Shown in pieces: positions 37,088-44,295 of a stretch of 57,037 nt of DNA. A model generated the notes under the pieces. The model worked only from the letters and a program-made list of their open reading frames with translations, did not search any database and was not told the DNA's origin. The stretch's first letter is position 1, and each line of letters starts with the position of its first letter. The stretch is from positions 1 to 57,037 of IMG/VR virus record IMGVR_UViG_3300027801_000026, one strand, 5' to 3'. Origin of the DNA: a virus. The translations under genes were made by a program, and so were the position numbers.

Positions 37088-38254
37088 TTATTTAATATTT
37101 GCTAGTTGTTTGAATCTATCAGCCATCGTGTTAGTTGATTCAGTAATTACTTCCTTAGAAGGAGCAGTACTTGCAACTGATTTAGATGCGAATGATTCAG
37201 TCAATTTCGCGGTTGGTTTTTGTTTTCTTGAAGTACCACCAATTTTTAGTGATTCAGCAAGAGTTGAAAATACTAATTTAACTTCTCTAACATTCTTAGT
37301 TCTGTCTAACGTTTCAACAACTTTCATTTTTTGGTCATTGCTTAAGTCATAAGAACGGAATAGTTTGTTAGTGTAAAGTAATTTAGCATTTAATAAATTT
37401 ACTTCGTTGATAGTTGATTTCAATTCCTTGATAGTACTTATTGCTTCTTCAAGCTCATTTTGTACTTCTTCAAGTTCATTAGTTTCTTCTACAACTTCCT
37501 CTTCAGATTCATCATCTTCTCCGTATCCCATTTCTTTAAGGATCTCGTCTAAGTTGATTTCTTCATCTAATTCTTCTTCAAAGTCTTCATCTTCTTCTTC
37601 AGAAACTTCTTCACCTTCAGATTCTTCATCATGATGTTCTTCTTCGATTTCTTCTGCAGGAACTTCTTCCTCTTCAGAAACTTCATCTTCGTGATGTTCT
37701 TCTTCGTGTGCTTCAACTTCGTCTGATGCGATATCGGATACTTCTTCAGATTCTTCATCATCAAGTTCTTCTTCAAGTTCTCTAATGATTGCCTCTAAAT
37801 CAAGTTCGTCTTCGTCTTCTTCAGATTCAACTTCTTCTTCTTCAGAAACTTCTTCTTCAGCTTCTTCAGCTGGAGCTTCAACTTCTTCTTCAGAAACTTC
37901 TTCTTCTTCTTCGGATTCATCTTCAGCTTCATCAGCTTCAATTTCTTCTTCTTCAGTTACAGTTTCTTCAGTTACTTCTTCACCTTCTTCAGATTCTTCT
38001 TCTTCAGTTACAGTTTCTTCAACTACATCTGATTCTTCTCCTTCTAATTCGTGTGTTTCTACTACTTCGTTTTCTTCAACTTCTTCTTTATCTTCATCCG
38101 CTTCTTCAATTTCTTGAGTTAGTTTCTGAGATAGAATAGATTGTAAACGAGGTGTGAACGCTTCTTCTAAAGCGATTTTAGCGTTTGCGATTGCAGTAGC
38201 CCTTACAGCTTTTGCATCAGCGATAGCTTCTTTTAACAAATTTGAGTTTGTCAT
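37088..38254 (-). CDS. 22: Prohead core scaffold (gp22-like) with long acidic region
   Basis: 388 aa, compared with 269 in T4. It starts MTNSNLLKEAIADAKAVRAT, where LLKE-A is a likely prohead protease site. Residues about 55-245 are dominated by Glu/Asp with few other residues (runs such as SEEEEVESEEDEDELDLE), an extreme acidic block. The C-terminal ~130 residues are the recognisable part (LNAKLLYTNKLFRSYDLSND, VREVKLVFSTLAESLKIGG), a pattern I know from gp22 of cyanophages. Scaffold proteins fill the prohead and are degraded by gp21. The acidic peptides left behind could neutralise packaging cations. It lies directly upstream of the capsid gene. Confidence 0.85.
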   Translation of the reverse strand: MTNSNLLKEAIADAKAVRATAIANAKIALEEAFTPRLQSILSQKLTQEIEEADEDKEEVEENEVVETHELEGEESDVVEETVTEEEESEEGEEVTEETVTEEEEIEADEAEDESEEEEEVSEEEVEAPAEEAEEEVSEEEEVESEEDEDELDLEAIIRELEEELDDEESEEVSDIASDEVEAHEEEHHEDEVSEEEEVPAEEIEEEHHDEESEGEEVSEEEDEDFEEELDEEINLDEILKEMGYGEDDESEEEVVEETNELEEVQNELEEAISTIKELKSTINEVNLLNAKLLYTNKLFRSYDLSNDQKMKVVETLDRTKNVREVKLVFSTLAESLKIGGTSRKQKPTAKLTESFASKSVASTAPSKEVITESTNTMADRFKQLANIK

Positions 38255-38442
38255 AATTTACCTTTCGATTTTATTTGTGTTTGTGAAAATATTGTGGATT
38301 TTCAATAGAAAATTAAAAAATCGGTTTTTTTGGGTTACCCTACATAAGAACTTCGTGGGTATTCATAAACCAATATAGTAAATCCACATTAATGGTGGAT
38401 TATTAGTAATAAGTATATAAAAATAGATTATAACGTAAGATA
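38255..38442 (-). promoter_or_regulatory. 188-nt leader between bS21 and scaffold genes
   Basis: No ORF is supported. On the coding strand a hairpin AATCCAC / GTGGATT lies at 38381-38401. The same AATCCAC recurs at 38294-38300, so GTGGATT could pair with either copy, giving mutually exclusive structures. A weak AGATTA / TAATCT hairpin followed by ATTTTTAT overlaps the bS21 end (38425-38449). No exact ATATTTATA box was found. This is the longest non-coding gap in the head operon. Confidence 0.4.
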
Positions 38443-38748
38443 TTAATCTCTTTTATCGTTTCTTTTATCTTTTTTATCTAAATTCCTTTGTTTTTTAGGT
38501 TTTTTAGTATAAAACTTTGCTTTAGTATCACCATTGCCTTGTTTATCAAGTATGGTTTGTTTTTCTTGTTCTCTAACAGCCAATTGTTTTTCTCTTCTAC
38601 GAACAGTTGTGGGTTTTTTGTAGTATCTTCTTTCTCTTACTTCCATAAGGTGACCAGAATCCATACTTCTTCTTTTAAATATCTTAAGTGCTCTGTTGAT
38701 ATCTCCCTTTCTTACTTCAACGGAAACAATTGGTAATCTTTTACTCAT
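38443..38748 (-). CDS. rpsU: Ribosomal protein bS21 homologue
   Basis: 101 aa. Residues 5-60 follow bS21 closely: LPIVSVEVRKGDINRALKIF, KRR, a short turn, then EVRERRYYKKPTTVRRRE and a basic helix. Cellular bS21 is about 60-70 aa. The extra ~35 residues here are Lys-rich and disordered (KFYTKKPKKQRNLDKKDKRN). bS21 sits near the anti-Shine-Dalgarno end of 16S rRNA on the small subunit and affects initiation. Phage-encoded bS21 is known, including in pelagiphages. Here it is inside the head operon, 28 nt after a putative core-protein gene. The ATG follows GGAG with only one intervening base, an unusually tight spacing. No prohead protease motif was noticed. Confidence 0.85.
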   Translation of the reverse strand: MSKRLPIVSVEVRKGDINRALKIFKRRSMDSGHLMEVRERRYYKKPTTVRRREKQLAVREQEKQTILDKQGNGDTKAKFYTKKPKKQRNLDKKDKRNDKRD

Positions 38749-38775
38749 TCTCCTTTTTTTAAATAACTTGGTTGA

Positions 38776-39111
38776 TTATGATATTTTTTTTACGATAAAA
38801 TCAATATCTAAAAGAATCCCATATCCAGCACCTTCGTAGTTATACATTGGTTTGAATTTTAATTTAGTTTTCTTTTCAGCGTATTTGGCCAATTGTTTAG
38901 TTATATCATCTTTTGATGTATTACCTAATTTTTCTATCTTATCCAACTCAACTGATTTTCTAGGGATGAATTGAATTATAGGCTGTCCGTTATGTGCTTT
39001 CCTACCACCGGTTACCAAGAAATCAGGAAATACCGATGGTAAATCGGATTTATTATCAGTAGATTGTAACACTACCTTTCCTTCATTAAGTATATCTGAA
39101 AGTTTTATCAT
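38776..39111 (-). CDS. Putative prohead internal protein with MIKL tag, 111 aa
   Basis: Starts MIKLSDILNEGKVVLQSTDN. The first ten residues match the tags of the 223-aa and 403-aa proteins and end in ILNE-G, a T4-type prohead protease site. The remainder is a small alpha/beta sequence (FPDFLVTGGRKAHNGQPIIQF, FKPMYNYEGAGYGILLDIDF). I do not recognise the domain. The ATG overlaps the previous stop (TAATG). The tag and location suggest packaging with the core. Function after cleavage is unknown. Confidence 0.7.
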   Translation of the reverse strand: MIKLSDILNEGKVVLQSTDNKSDLPSVFPDFLVTGGRKAHNGQPIIQFIPRKSVELDKIEKLGNTSKDDITKQLAKYAEKKTKLKFKPMYNYEGAGYGILLDIDFIVKKIS

Positions 39112-40862
39112 TATGATAATTGAAATAGTTTTTCTTCTGCAGCTGCATTGGTTCTGTAATCATAATGTTTTGAATTTACTCCAAAATCTTTTAGGGATTT
39201 TTCTAACCAAATTCTATATTTTATTTTACCATACTTTTTTTCTACTTTAGAAAGTATATCGTAAAATTTAGTTTCAGATTTACCAGATTTCTTTTTAAGT
39301 TGAGATATTTCTTTTTTATCTTCTTTAATTTCATTACGTCTCACTATCATTCCCGCACCACCATCCTTTTTAACGGATTTTAAAAACTTCTTTGCATCTG
39401 ATTCAGATTTATAAGAAGCAGTTGCTGGTTTTATACTACGGTTTGATACATCTTTTTTAACTTTAAACAATACATGAAATGGAGTTCCTTCTGTAATTGT
39501 AGATTCATCTAAATCTATCATTTTATCAAATTCAACAAATGATATAGCATCTTTGGGGTTTACTTTGAATTTCTTGGCGGCCTTTAATACAAGTTCTCTT
39601 GTGATTTTAGAGTTTGGTAATTTATCAATTAGTTTAGAAAAGTTACCATCTACCCATACCTTTGGATTCTTAGTAGTTTTTTCGTTAACTGATGATTCAT
39701 TAAATACAGTATAATTTTTGATACCTATCTTCTTTACAAGTTTATCAATTGCATGATAATCTCTATCAGGATGATTTCCATCTCCAAGTTCTATTTCAAC
39801 TTGACCTTTAGTTGGTCCGATTTTACTTACTTGTACTTTATATTTTTTATTTATCTTTTGGACTGCCTTTTTTAAAGCATCTACCTTATTAGAATTTGGT
39901 GGAGTTACCGATTCTCCAAATAATCCTACTAAATCTCCTTGGTATTTATTTCCTGGTCTACCAGAAAGTGCAGTTGCAAAATTCAATCTATCTTTTAACT
40001 TACCTTTTTTAAGAAATTTAAAAAGTTCCTTATCATTAAGGCTATAATCTTTTATAAATTTTTCTACTGCAGAACCACGAGTTCCTGTTAATCCAGCAAT
40101 ACCCATTGATAATTTACTAACTTCATTAATATTTTCTGCAAACTTAACCAAATCTCTAGCTCTTTTAACTAAAGTTTTAGAAGGGATACCATATGTATCA
40201 CTCATTACATCTTGTGTGAATTTGTTTGTTAGGAAACCTTGTAGTTCTTTTTTAGTAGCAACACCAACTCCGAATGAATCTTTTGCAACTTTATCTAATT
40301 CTTGAGCAGTTAACTTACCTTTAAAGTAATCTGTTAATGCATCTTTTTTAAAGTTGTATTTCTTTTCGTTTACTACTGATTCGAATGTTCTCTTCTTAGA
40401 TTTAGATACAATTTTTAAATCTTTTTCTTTTGCTAAGATGTATTTTTCAAATCTTCCATCTTTACCTAAGTTAACTTTGTATTCACCATTATCATATCTA
40501 ACTACATCACCAACAAACTTTTTCTTATATTTAGGGTCTATCCATTGAACTCTTGCATCGTAAAATTTTGGATTGATTTTTTCGTTTATTATAGATTCGT
40601 TTGGTGATGTTTGTACCGAACCGGTTGTTATAGTACCTGTTGATGTTCTATTACTAAATTTAACATGCTCTTCATCTAATACAGTTCCTTCGTATATAGA
40701 TTTAAGATATTTGATAAAATCAGTATCTTTACTCATACTCTTAAACTCTTTATCTGAAAAGACTTTCTTAACAAAGTCTCTAACATCTTTAGAATCTTGT
40801 CTTATTTGGTCTATTTGAGAAAACATACCTTCGTTCATAGTTGATTTGTTTTTATTATCCAT
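39111..40862 (-). CDS. Putative prohead internal protein with repeated cleavage-like motifs, 583 aa
   Basis: I choose the ATG at 40862 (MDNKNKSTMNEGMFSQIDQ), with AAAGGTGG upstream, over a GTG three codons earlier. It is Lys-rich and contains recurring (I/V/M)-x-E motifs: STMNE-G near residue 10, NESIINE-K, FESVVNE-K, NESSVNE-K and ESTITE-G. Between them are separate small domains, among them a YDNGEYKVNLGKDGRF strand module, a helical KDRLNFATALSGRPGNKYQG region and a C-terminal FGVNSKHYDYRTNAAAEEKL. Only E-G sites fit the strict T4 rule. It looks like a chain of modules joined by a repeated linker. No family recognised. The stop is coupled to the next gene. Confidence 0.7.
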   Translation of the reverse strand: MDNKNKSTMNEGMFSQIDQIRQDSKDVRDFVKKVFSDKEFKSMSKDTDFIKYLKSIYEGTVLDEEHVKFSNRTSTGTITTGSVQTSPNESIINEKINPKFYDARVQWIDPKYKKKFVGDVVRYDNGEYKVNLGKDGRFEKYILAKEKDLKIVSKSKKRTFESVVNEKKYNFKKDALTDYFKGKLTAQELDKVAKDSFGVGVATKKELQGFLTNKFTQDVMSDTYGIPSKTLVKRARDLVKFAENINEVSKLSMGIAGLTGTRGSAVEKFIKDYSLNDKELFKFLKKGKLKDRLNFATALSGRPGNKYQGDLVGLFGESVTPPNSNKVDALKKAVQKINKKYKVQVSKIGPTKGQVEIELGDGNHPDRDYHAIDKLVKKIGIKNYTVFNESSVNEKTTKNPKVWVDGNFSKLIDKLPNSKITRELVLKAAKKFKVNPKDAISFVEFDKMIDLDESTITEGTPFHVLFKVKKDVSNRSIKPATASYKSESDAKKFLKSVKKDGGAGMIVRRNEIKEDKKEISQLKKKSGKSETKFYDILSKVEKKYGKIKYRIWLEKSLKDFGVNSKHYDYRTNAAAEEKLFQLS

Positions 40863-41526
40863 TACAACCACCTTTAGTTATTCCACCACATCCACAACCA
40901 CAATCTGATTTAGATTCTTTTACTGATTCTTTAAGATTTAAACTTCTTTGAGCATTTACCAACCCATCGATGAATCCTTTTAACATTTTTTTAGTTCCTG
41001 CCTCATCTCTTGCTTTAATCGGTTTTTCTAAAACTTTTACATTATTTTTTATATATTTAACAATTGCATTATCAACTGCTCCCCATCTTATTTCTGCTTC
41101 GTTTACTGATTCATTAGTCATTCCCAAACGGTCTTTCATTTGGTCTTCGGTAATTTCACCCAACTTATAGTATCGAGAAAGAATGTGTCCCATATCTTCA
41201 TATAATCCAGCCATTCTTTGGTCTAATCCTTTTGCTTCAACAGCACATTTATCAAATTGCTTACCCAACTTATCCAATTCACTCATGTTTCTCTTAACAG
41301 TATGTTTATCGAACCAATCATCACCTTCATGTATTGCAAGTGTTCTTGCTGCTTCTGTGATACCACCAAGTGTTTCTGCGATTTCTTGAAGATCAGATTT
41401 TCTATCAAGTGATTCTTGATATTTGTTGTATGTAGAAACAATTTCTAAGAAGTGTTTTTTAACTTCTAAAGAAAGAGGTCTTTTTTCCTCACTTGCTTCT
41501 TTTAATAATTGAGTTAATTTAATCAT
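40855..41526 (-). CDS. Putative prohead internal protein with MIKL tag and Cys-rich tail
   Basis: 223 aa. The N-terminus MIKLTQLLKEASEEKRPLSL carries the shared tag with LLKE-A. Residues about 20-140 are helical (FLEIVSTYNKYQESLDRKSD, FDKCAVEAKGLDQRMAGLYED). NESVNE-A near residue 145 is a second site. The tail ends SDCGCGCGGITKGGCNG, four Cys among Gly, which could bind metal. It has a good Shine-Dalgarno AAGGAG 7 nt upstream. A candidate promoter box inside the preceding gene (41607-41615) lies 81 nt upstream. Its last codons overlap the next gene start. Function unknown. Confidence 0.7.
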   Translation of the reverse strand: MIKLTQLLKEASEEKRPLSLEVKKHFLEIVSTYNKYQESLDRKSDLQEIAETLGGITEAARTLAIHEGDDWFDKHTVKRNMSELDKLGKQFDKCAVEAKGLDQRMAGLYEDMGHILSRYYKLGEITEDQMKDRLGMTNESVNEAEIRWGAVDNAIVKYIKNNVKVLEKPIKARDEAGTKKMLKGFIDGLVNAQRSLNLKESVKESKSDCGCGCGGITKGGCNG

Positions 41527-41536
41527 GGGATTCTCC

Positions 41537-42748
41537 TTAAAATAATTTTTTTAATTTAGTGTCTTTATAAGTATCAGCGTAATACCACTTCTTATCTTTC
41601 ATATTATATAAATATACAAATTCAGCACCATTCTTACTATCAGCAGCTTTTAGATATGATTCAACATCTTTAGAATCACCTTTTTGTGGTTGTCCACTTT
41701 TATAGTATTCAATATCCTTATCATTAAAGATTCCTCTTGCTCCACCCATCTTGATTAGTTTAAGAACATCTTTATCATTTTTCATGTGATGTTTTAAACC
41801 TTTTTTCATATTTGATGGATAACCATCGTAGTGAACATATGCAGATATAATTTTACCGTTACTACCAATCACACCAACTTGAGAACGAGTTCCTTCGTTA
41901 ATTTGAATTGATTCAGGTATCATATCTGATATAGATGTTGTTGATTCATTCTTCTCATCGAAGATTGATTGTATTTTTGCTGCTAATTTATGTGAACCAT
42001 TCATTTTCAAATCAAATGCAATTGCATCTATTGATTCTTGACCATCCCAAGATGATTCTCCAGTTGCTGAATGAGCGATATCATCAGTACCCTCACTTGA
42101 ATCACCAAATGATGAACCCCATGCCGTATCTTTTTTCCATTCATCATATTCATCTGTGAACATTTCCGGTTTGTTTGGGTCATCTGAAGGATTCTTAGCA
42201 AGTTCAGGATTATCTTCTAAAACTGCAATAAGAGCTCTTGATTCAGAGTGAAAGTTTGCATCTGTTAAAGCTTCAACAGCTGCTTGAGACATTCTTTTTT
42301 CATATTCTTCTTTACCTAACTTACTTGGTGATACTCCTAAACTTTGTGCTTTTTTACGAACAACTTTGTTTACTTGAGGATTACCAGCTCTTGGTTTAGA
42401 TGGTTCTGATGTAGGTTCATCATTCTTCTTAGGTTCTTCTTTTTCCGGTTTATCAAAGATGTTCACTTTAGGAACATCTTTACCGGCAGAAGGTTCATCA
42501 CCTCCCTTCGCTGCTTTTTGCTTGTTATGAGTCCCTGCTTTTATTGCAGAATCTCGTGATTCTTTAGATTTGAAAACAGATACCACACCACTATCTTTAT
42601 TGATAGCAGTAAATGATTCAGCTTCTTGTAAAGCTTTTTTTGCTTGATAAGCAGTTCTTACACTATCTAATGTAGGTAGTGCATCACCAATTTGTCTATT
42701 TTCGAAACCTGGTGATGATTCATTTAGTAAATCTGTTAGTTTAATCAT
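41537..42748 (-). CDS. Putative prohead internal protein with MIKL tag, 403 aa
   Basis: A longer frame opens at 42808, but the ATG at 42748 (MIKLTDLLNESSPGFENRQ) follows AAAGGAAATAACAAA and clears the upstream gene, so I choose it. The tag ends LLNE-S. Then comes an INKDSGVVSVFKSKESRDSA module that I associate with marine T4-like phages. A Pro/Ser/Lys-rich linker (about residues 90-150) follows, then a helical region, SIQINE-G (a second site), and a C-terminal ~125-residue domain (YVHYDGYPSNMKKGLKHHM to YNMKDKKWYYADTY). That last domain looks folded but is not recognised. It lies 4 nt after the 67-aa gene. Confidence 0.7.
   Translation of the reverse strand: MIKLTDLLNESSPGFENRQIGDALPTLDSVRTAYQAKKALQEAESFTAINKDSGVVSVFKSKESRDSAIKAGTHNKQKAAKGGDEPSAGKDVPKVNIFDKPEKEEPKKNDEPTSEPSKPRAGNPQVNKVVRKKAQSLGVSPSKLGKEEYEKRMSQAAVEALTDANFHSESRALIAVLEDNPELAKNPSDDPNKPEMFTDEYDEWKKDTAWGSSFGDSSEGTDDIAHSATGESSWDGQESIDAIAFDLKMNGSHKLAAKIQSIFDEKNESTTSISDMIPESIQINEGTRSQVGVIGSNGKIISAYVHYDGYPSNMKKGLKHHMKNDKDVLKLIKMGGARGIFNDKDIEYYKSGQPQKGDSKDVESYLKAADSKNGAEFVYLYNMKDKKWYYADTYKDTKLKKLF
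41607..41615 (-). promoter_or_regulatory. Internal candidate promoter box for the 223-aa gene
   Basis: Exact ATATTTATA on the coding strand inside the 3' end of the 403-aa gene, 81 nt before the ATG at 41526. Confidence 0.35.
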
Positions 42749-42752
42749 TTTG

Positions 42753-42956
42753 TTATTTCCTTTTATTTTTTCCTTCAACGATAATTTTTTTACTTGTATA
42801 TCTATCAAGTTTGCCGTCTTTAGTAAGTTTTACTTCATAATTAGTTTTACGAATATCATTGTGGCCACCCTTATAAGGAGAGTCACCAATTGCCTTCTCA
42901 TGTTTACCTAATTCTATCTTATTATTTTTAAGATAATCTTGAATGCTAAATGCCAT
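42753..42956 (-). CDS. Small basic head-operon protein, 67 aa
   Basis: MAFSIQDYLKNNKIELGKHE then KAIGDSPYKGGHNDIRKTNY, with a strand-like YEVKLTKDGKLDRYTSKKI and a C-terminal VEGKNKRK. It is basic, with no membrane segment. IIVE-G near the C-terminus fits a prohead protease site, leaving a short basic peptide. It lies between protease and MIKL-tag genes (7 nt after the protease). Family not recognised. A core component is plausible. Confidence 0.6.
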   Translation of the reverse strand: MAFSIQDYLKNNKIELGKHEKAIGDSPYKGGHNDIRKTNYEVKLTKDGKLDRYTSKKIIVEGKNKRK

Positions 42957-42963
42957 AATTCTT

Positions 42964-43557
42964 TTAATTTAATTCTGTTATAATTTCTCTCATCAAATCT
43001 TGTGATTTACAATACTCATTACAAACCAAAGTTTGTTTTTGTAATTGTTTGGTCACAGATTCGTTCATTGGAGTCATAAATGCACCATGAGTTGATGGAT
43101 TAGAAACGAAATCCCAACCTATCAATTCAAAATCTTCACCTACTTTAACTTTTCCTTCTCCTATATTAACAACTGAACCCATTCCTCTTGAAGATATTCC
43201 AAGAAGGATTCCTGCCTTTAATAATTCTTTTAGTATATTTCCACTTGGAGTTGGTAATATCTCAACAGTACCTACTAAATCATCATTATCCCAATGAATC
43301 TCTCTTACGTTATGAGAAACATTCTTTAAATTGATTACCGAAGAATCTGGATGGTCTAATTCACCAAGAGCTCTTCTCTCTGTAATAAGTTGTTCGTATT
43401 TTTTGGCTTCTCTTTCTAAGATTTCTCTTGGATAGACTCTACCATTTTGATTTTCTGCACCTGCTCTTTGTAAAATACCTTTAACGATAGTTCTTCCGCT
43501 ATCATCTTCTTTTACTTTACCTTCGAACAGTCTTGTTTCTATTAATAAATTATTCAT
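42964..43557 (-). CDS. 21: Prohead core protease (gp21-like)
   Basis: 197 aa from the ATG at 43557, compared with 212 in T4. A TTG start at 43569 would only add MGSI and lacks support, whereas GGGGAG lies 5 nt before the ATG. The catalytic pattern of this serine protease family is present: GELDHP with His69 and GISSRGMGSV with Ser122/Ser123. IVKGILQRAGAENQNGRVYP and GWDFVSNPSTHGA are the other conserved blocks. The N-terminus MNNLLIETRLFEG contains RLFE-G, a likely autocleavage site. It matures the prohead by cutting core, scaffold and capsid. The ATG overlaps the stop of a 58-aa gene (TAATG). Confidence 0.9.
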   Translation of the reverse strand: MNNLLIETRLFEGKVKEDDSGRTIVKGILQRAGAENQNGRVYPREILEREAKKYEQLITERRALGELDHPDSSVINLKNVSHNVREIHWDNDDLVGTVEILPTPSGNILKELLKAGILLGISSRGMGSVVNIGEGKVKVGEDFELIGWDFVSNPSTHGAFMTPMNESVTKQLQKQTLVCNEYCKSQDLMREIITELN

Positions 43558-43733
43558 TATGCTCCCCAACTTTTACGTTTTTTAAACAAATCAAAAAAGA
43601 TTGCTGAAACTTCTGTACGAATCATTTTTCTGATTGTATCCTCATCGGATTCAGATAATTCTTCGCTGATGTTCCCTAACTTAACGTTATGGATTTCTTC
43701 ATCAATTATTTCTAACAATTCTCTTTTGGTCAT
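43557..43733 (-). CDS. Small protein upstream of protease, 58 aa
   Basis: A short gene from ATG 43733 to TAA 43557-43559, overlapping the protease ATG. The product starts MTKRELLEIIDEEIHNVKLG, is acidic in the first half and basic at the end (FFDLFKKRKSWGA), and is predicted all-helical. Translational coupling to the protease and tight spacing (10 nt after the previous stop) argue that it is real. Similar short helical proteins seem common beside gp21 in marine T4-like phages as I remember them. Function unknown. It might regulate or tether the protease. Confidence 0.7.
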   Translation of the reverse strand: MTKRELLEIIDEEIHNVKLGNISEELSESDEDTIRKMIRTEVSAIFFDLFKKRKSWGA

Positions 43734-43743
43734 TATATTATTA

Positions 43744-44295
43744 TTATCCGATTTTCTTTAAAGAATGAGTATGTGTTGCAACCCAATCCTGTCCTTTTAA
43801 TCCTGCCATTGATGCAGCTTTCTTAATTGCTTCAACAGTATTTCTTGCTTTTACTTTATACTTATTCTTCTTAGATAATTTAACACCATTAAGATTCATA
43901 TCTGCGAAACTCATTTCCCACATTCCAAATCCTTCTTTGATTACTGATTCTTTAACTTCTTCTTTCGTATCATCATCTTTTTTATTTTTAGCTAACATTT
44001 TTTCAAATGCTGCCTTCTGTGCAGGTGATTGAGCTTCTTCAACTTTAACAGTTTCATCAGCAGAACCAAACGTGGGGTGTGTTCCGTTTCCTCTACCAAA
44101 TCGTTCGTTCTTTTCTCCTTTACCTTTCCAAGTTTTTTCAATATTATTAAAGAATGCCTTTTTTTCGTCATCAGACATTTTAGGAATTGATTTTCCTGCC
44201 TTATCTAACGCCTTTTTAAAGAACTCTTGATATTCGGATTCTTCTATCATAGTTTCTCTAACTATGTTTTTGAAATTTTCTCTAGTTATTTTCAT
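43744..44295 (-). CDS. Head-operon protein, 183 aa
   Basis: MKITRENFKNIVRETMIEES opens an amphipathic helix resembling a capsid-targeting segment, but without the MIKL tag. The middle is Lys/Glu-rich and probably disordered (EKMLAKNKKDDDTKEEVKES). SVIKE-G near residue 123 fits the protease rule. After it comes a compact ~60-residue domain (FGMWEMSFADMNLNGVKLSK, VKARNTVEAIKKAASMAGLKG, WVATHTHSLKKIG). That domain could be released into the capsid. It overlaps the previous gene by 4 nt (ATGA). A promoter box lies 53 nt upstream. Family not recognised. Confidence 0.65.
   Translation of the reverse strand: MKITRENFKNIVRETMIEESEYQEFFKKALDKAGKSIPKMSDDEKKAFFNNIEKTWKGKGEKNERFGRGNGTHPTFGSADETVKVEEAQSPAQKAAFEKMLAKNKKDDDTKEEVKESVIKEGFGMWEMSFADMNLNGVKLSKKNKYKVKARNTVEAIKKAASMAGLKGQDWVATHTHSLKKIG

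Noticed and set aside
37785-38139. Ser-rich and Leu-rich plus-strand frames opposite the scaffold gene
   Set aside because: They are antisense readings of GAA/GAG-rich codons in the acidic block, and no initiation signal is seen.
42749-42808. 20-residue N-terminal extension of the 403-aa protein
   Set aside because: It overlaps the upstream gene. The ATG at 42748 has a good ribosome site and begins exactly with the MIKL tag.
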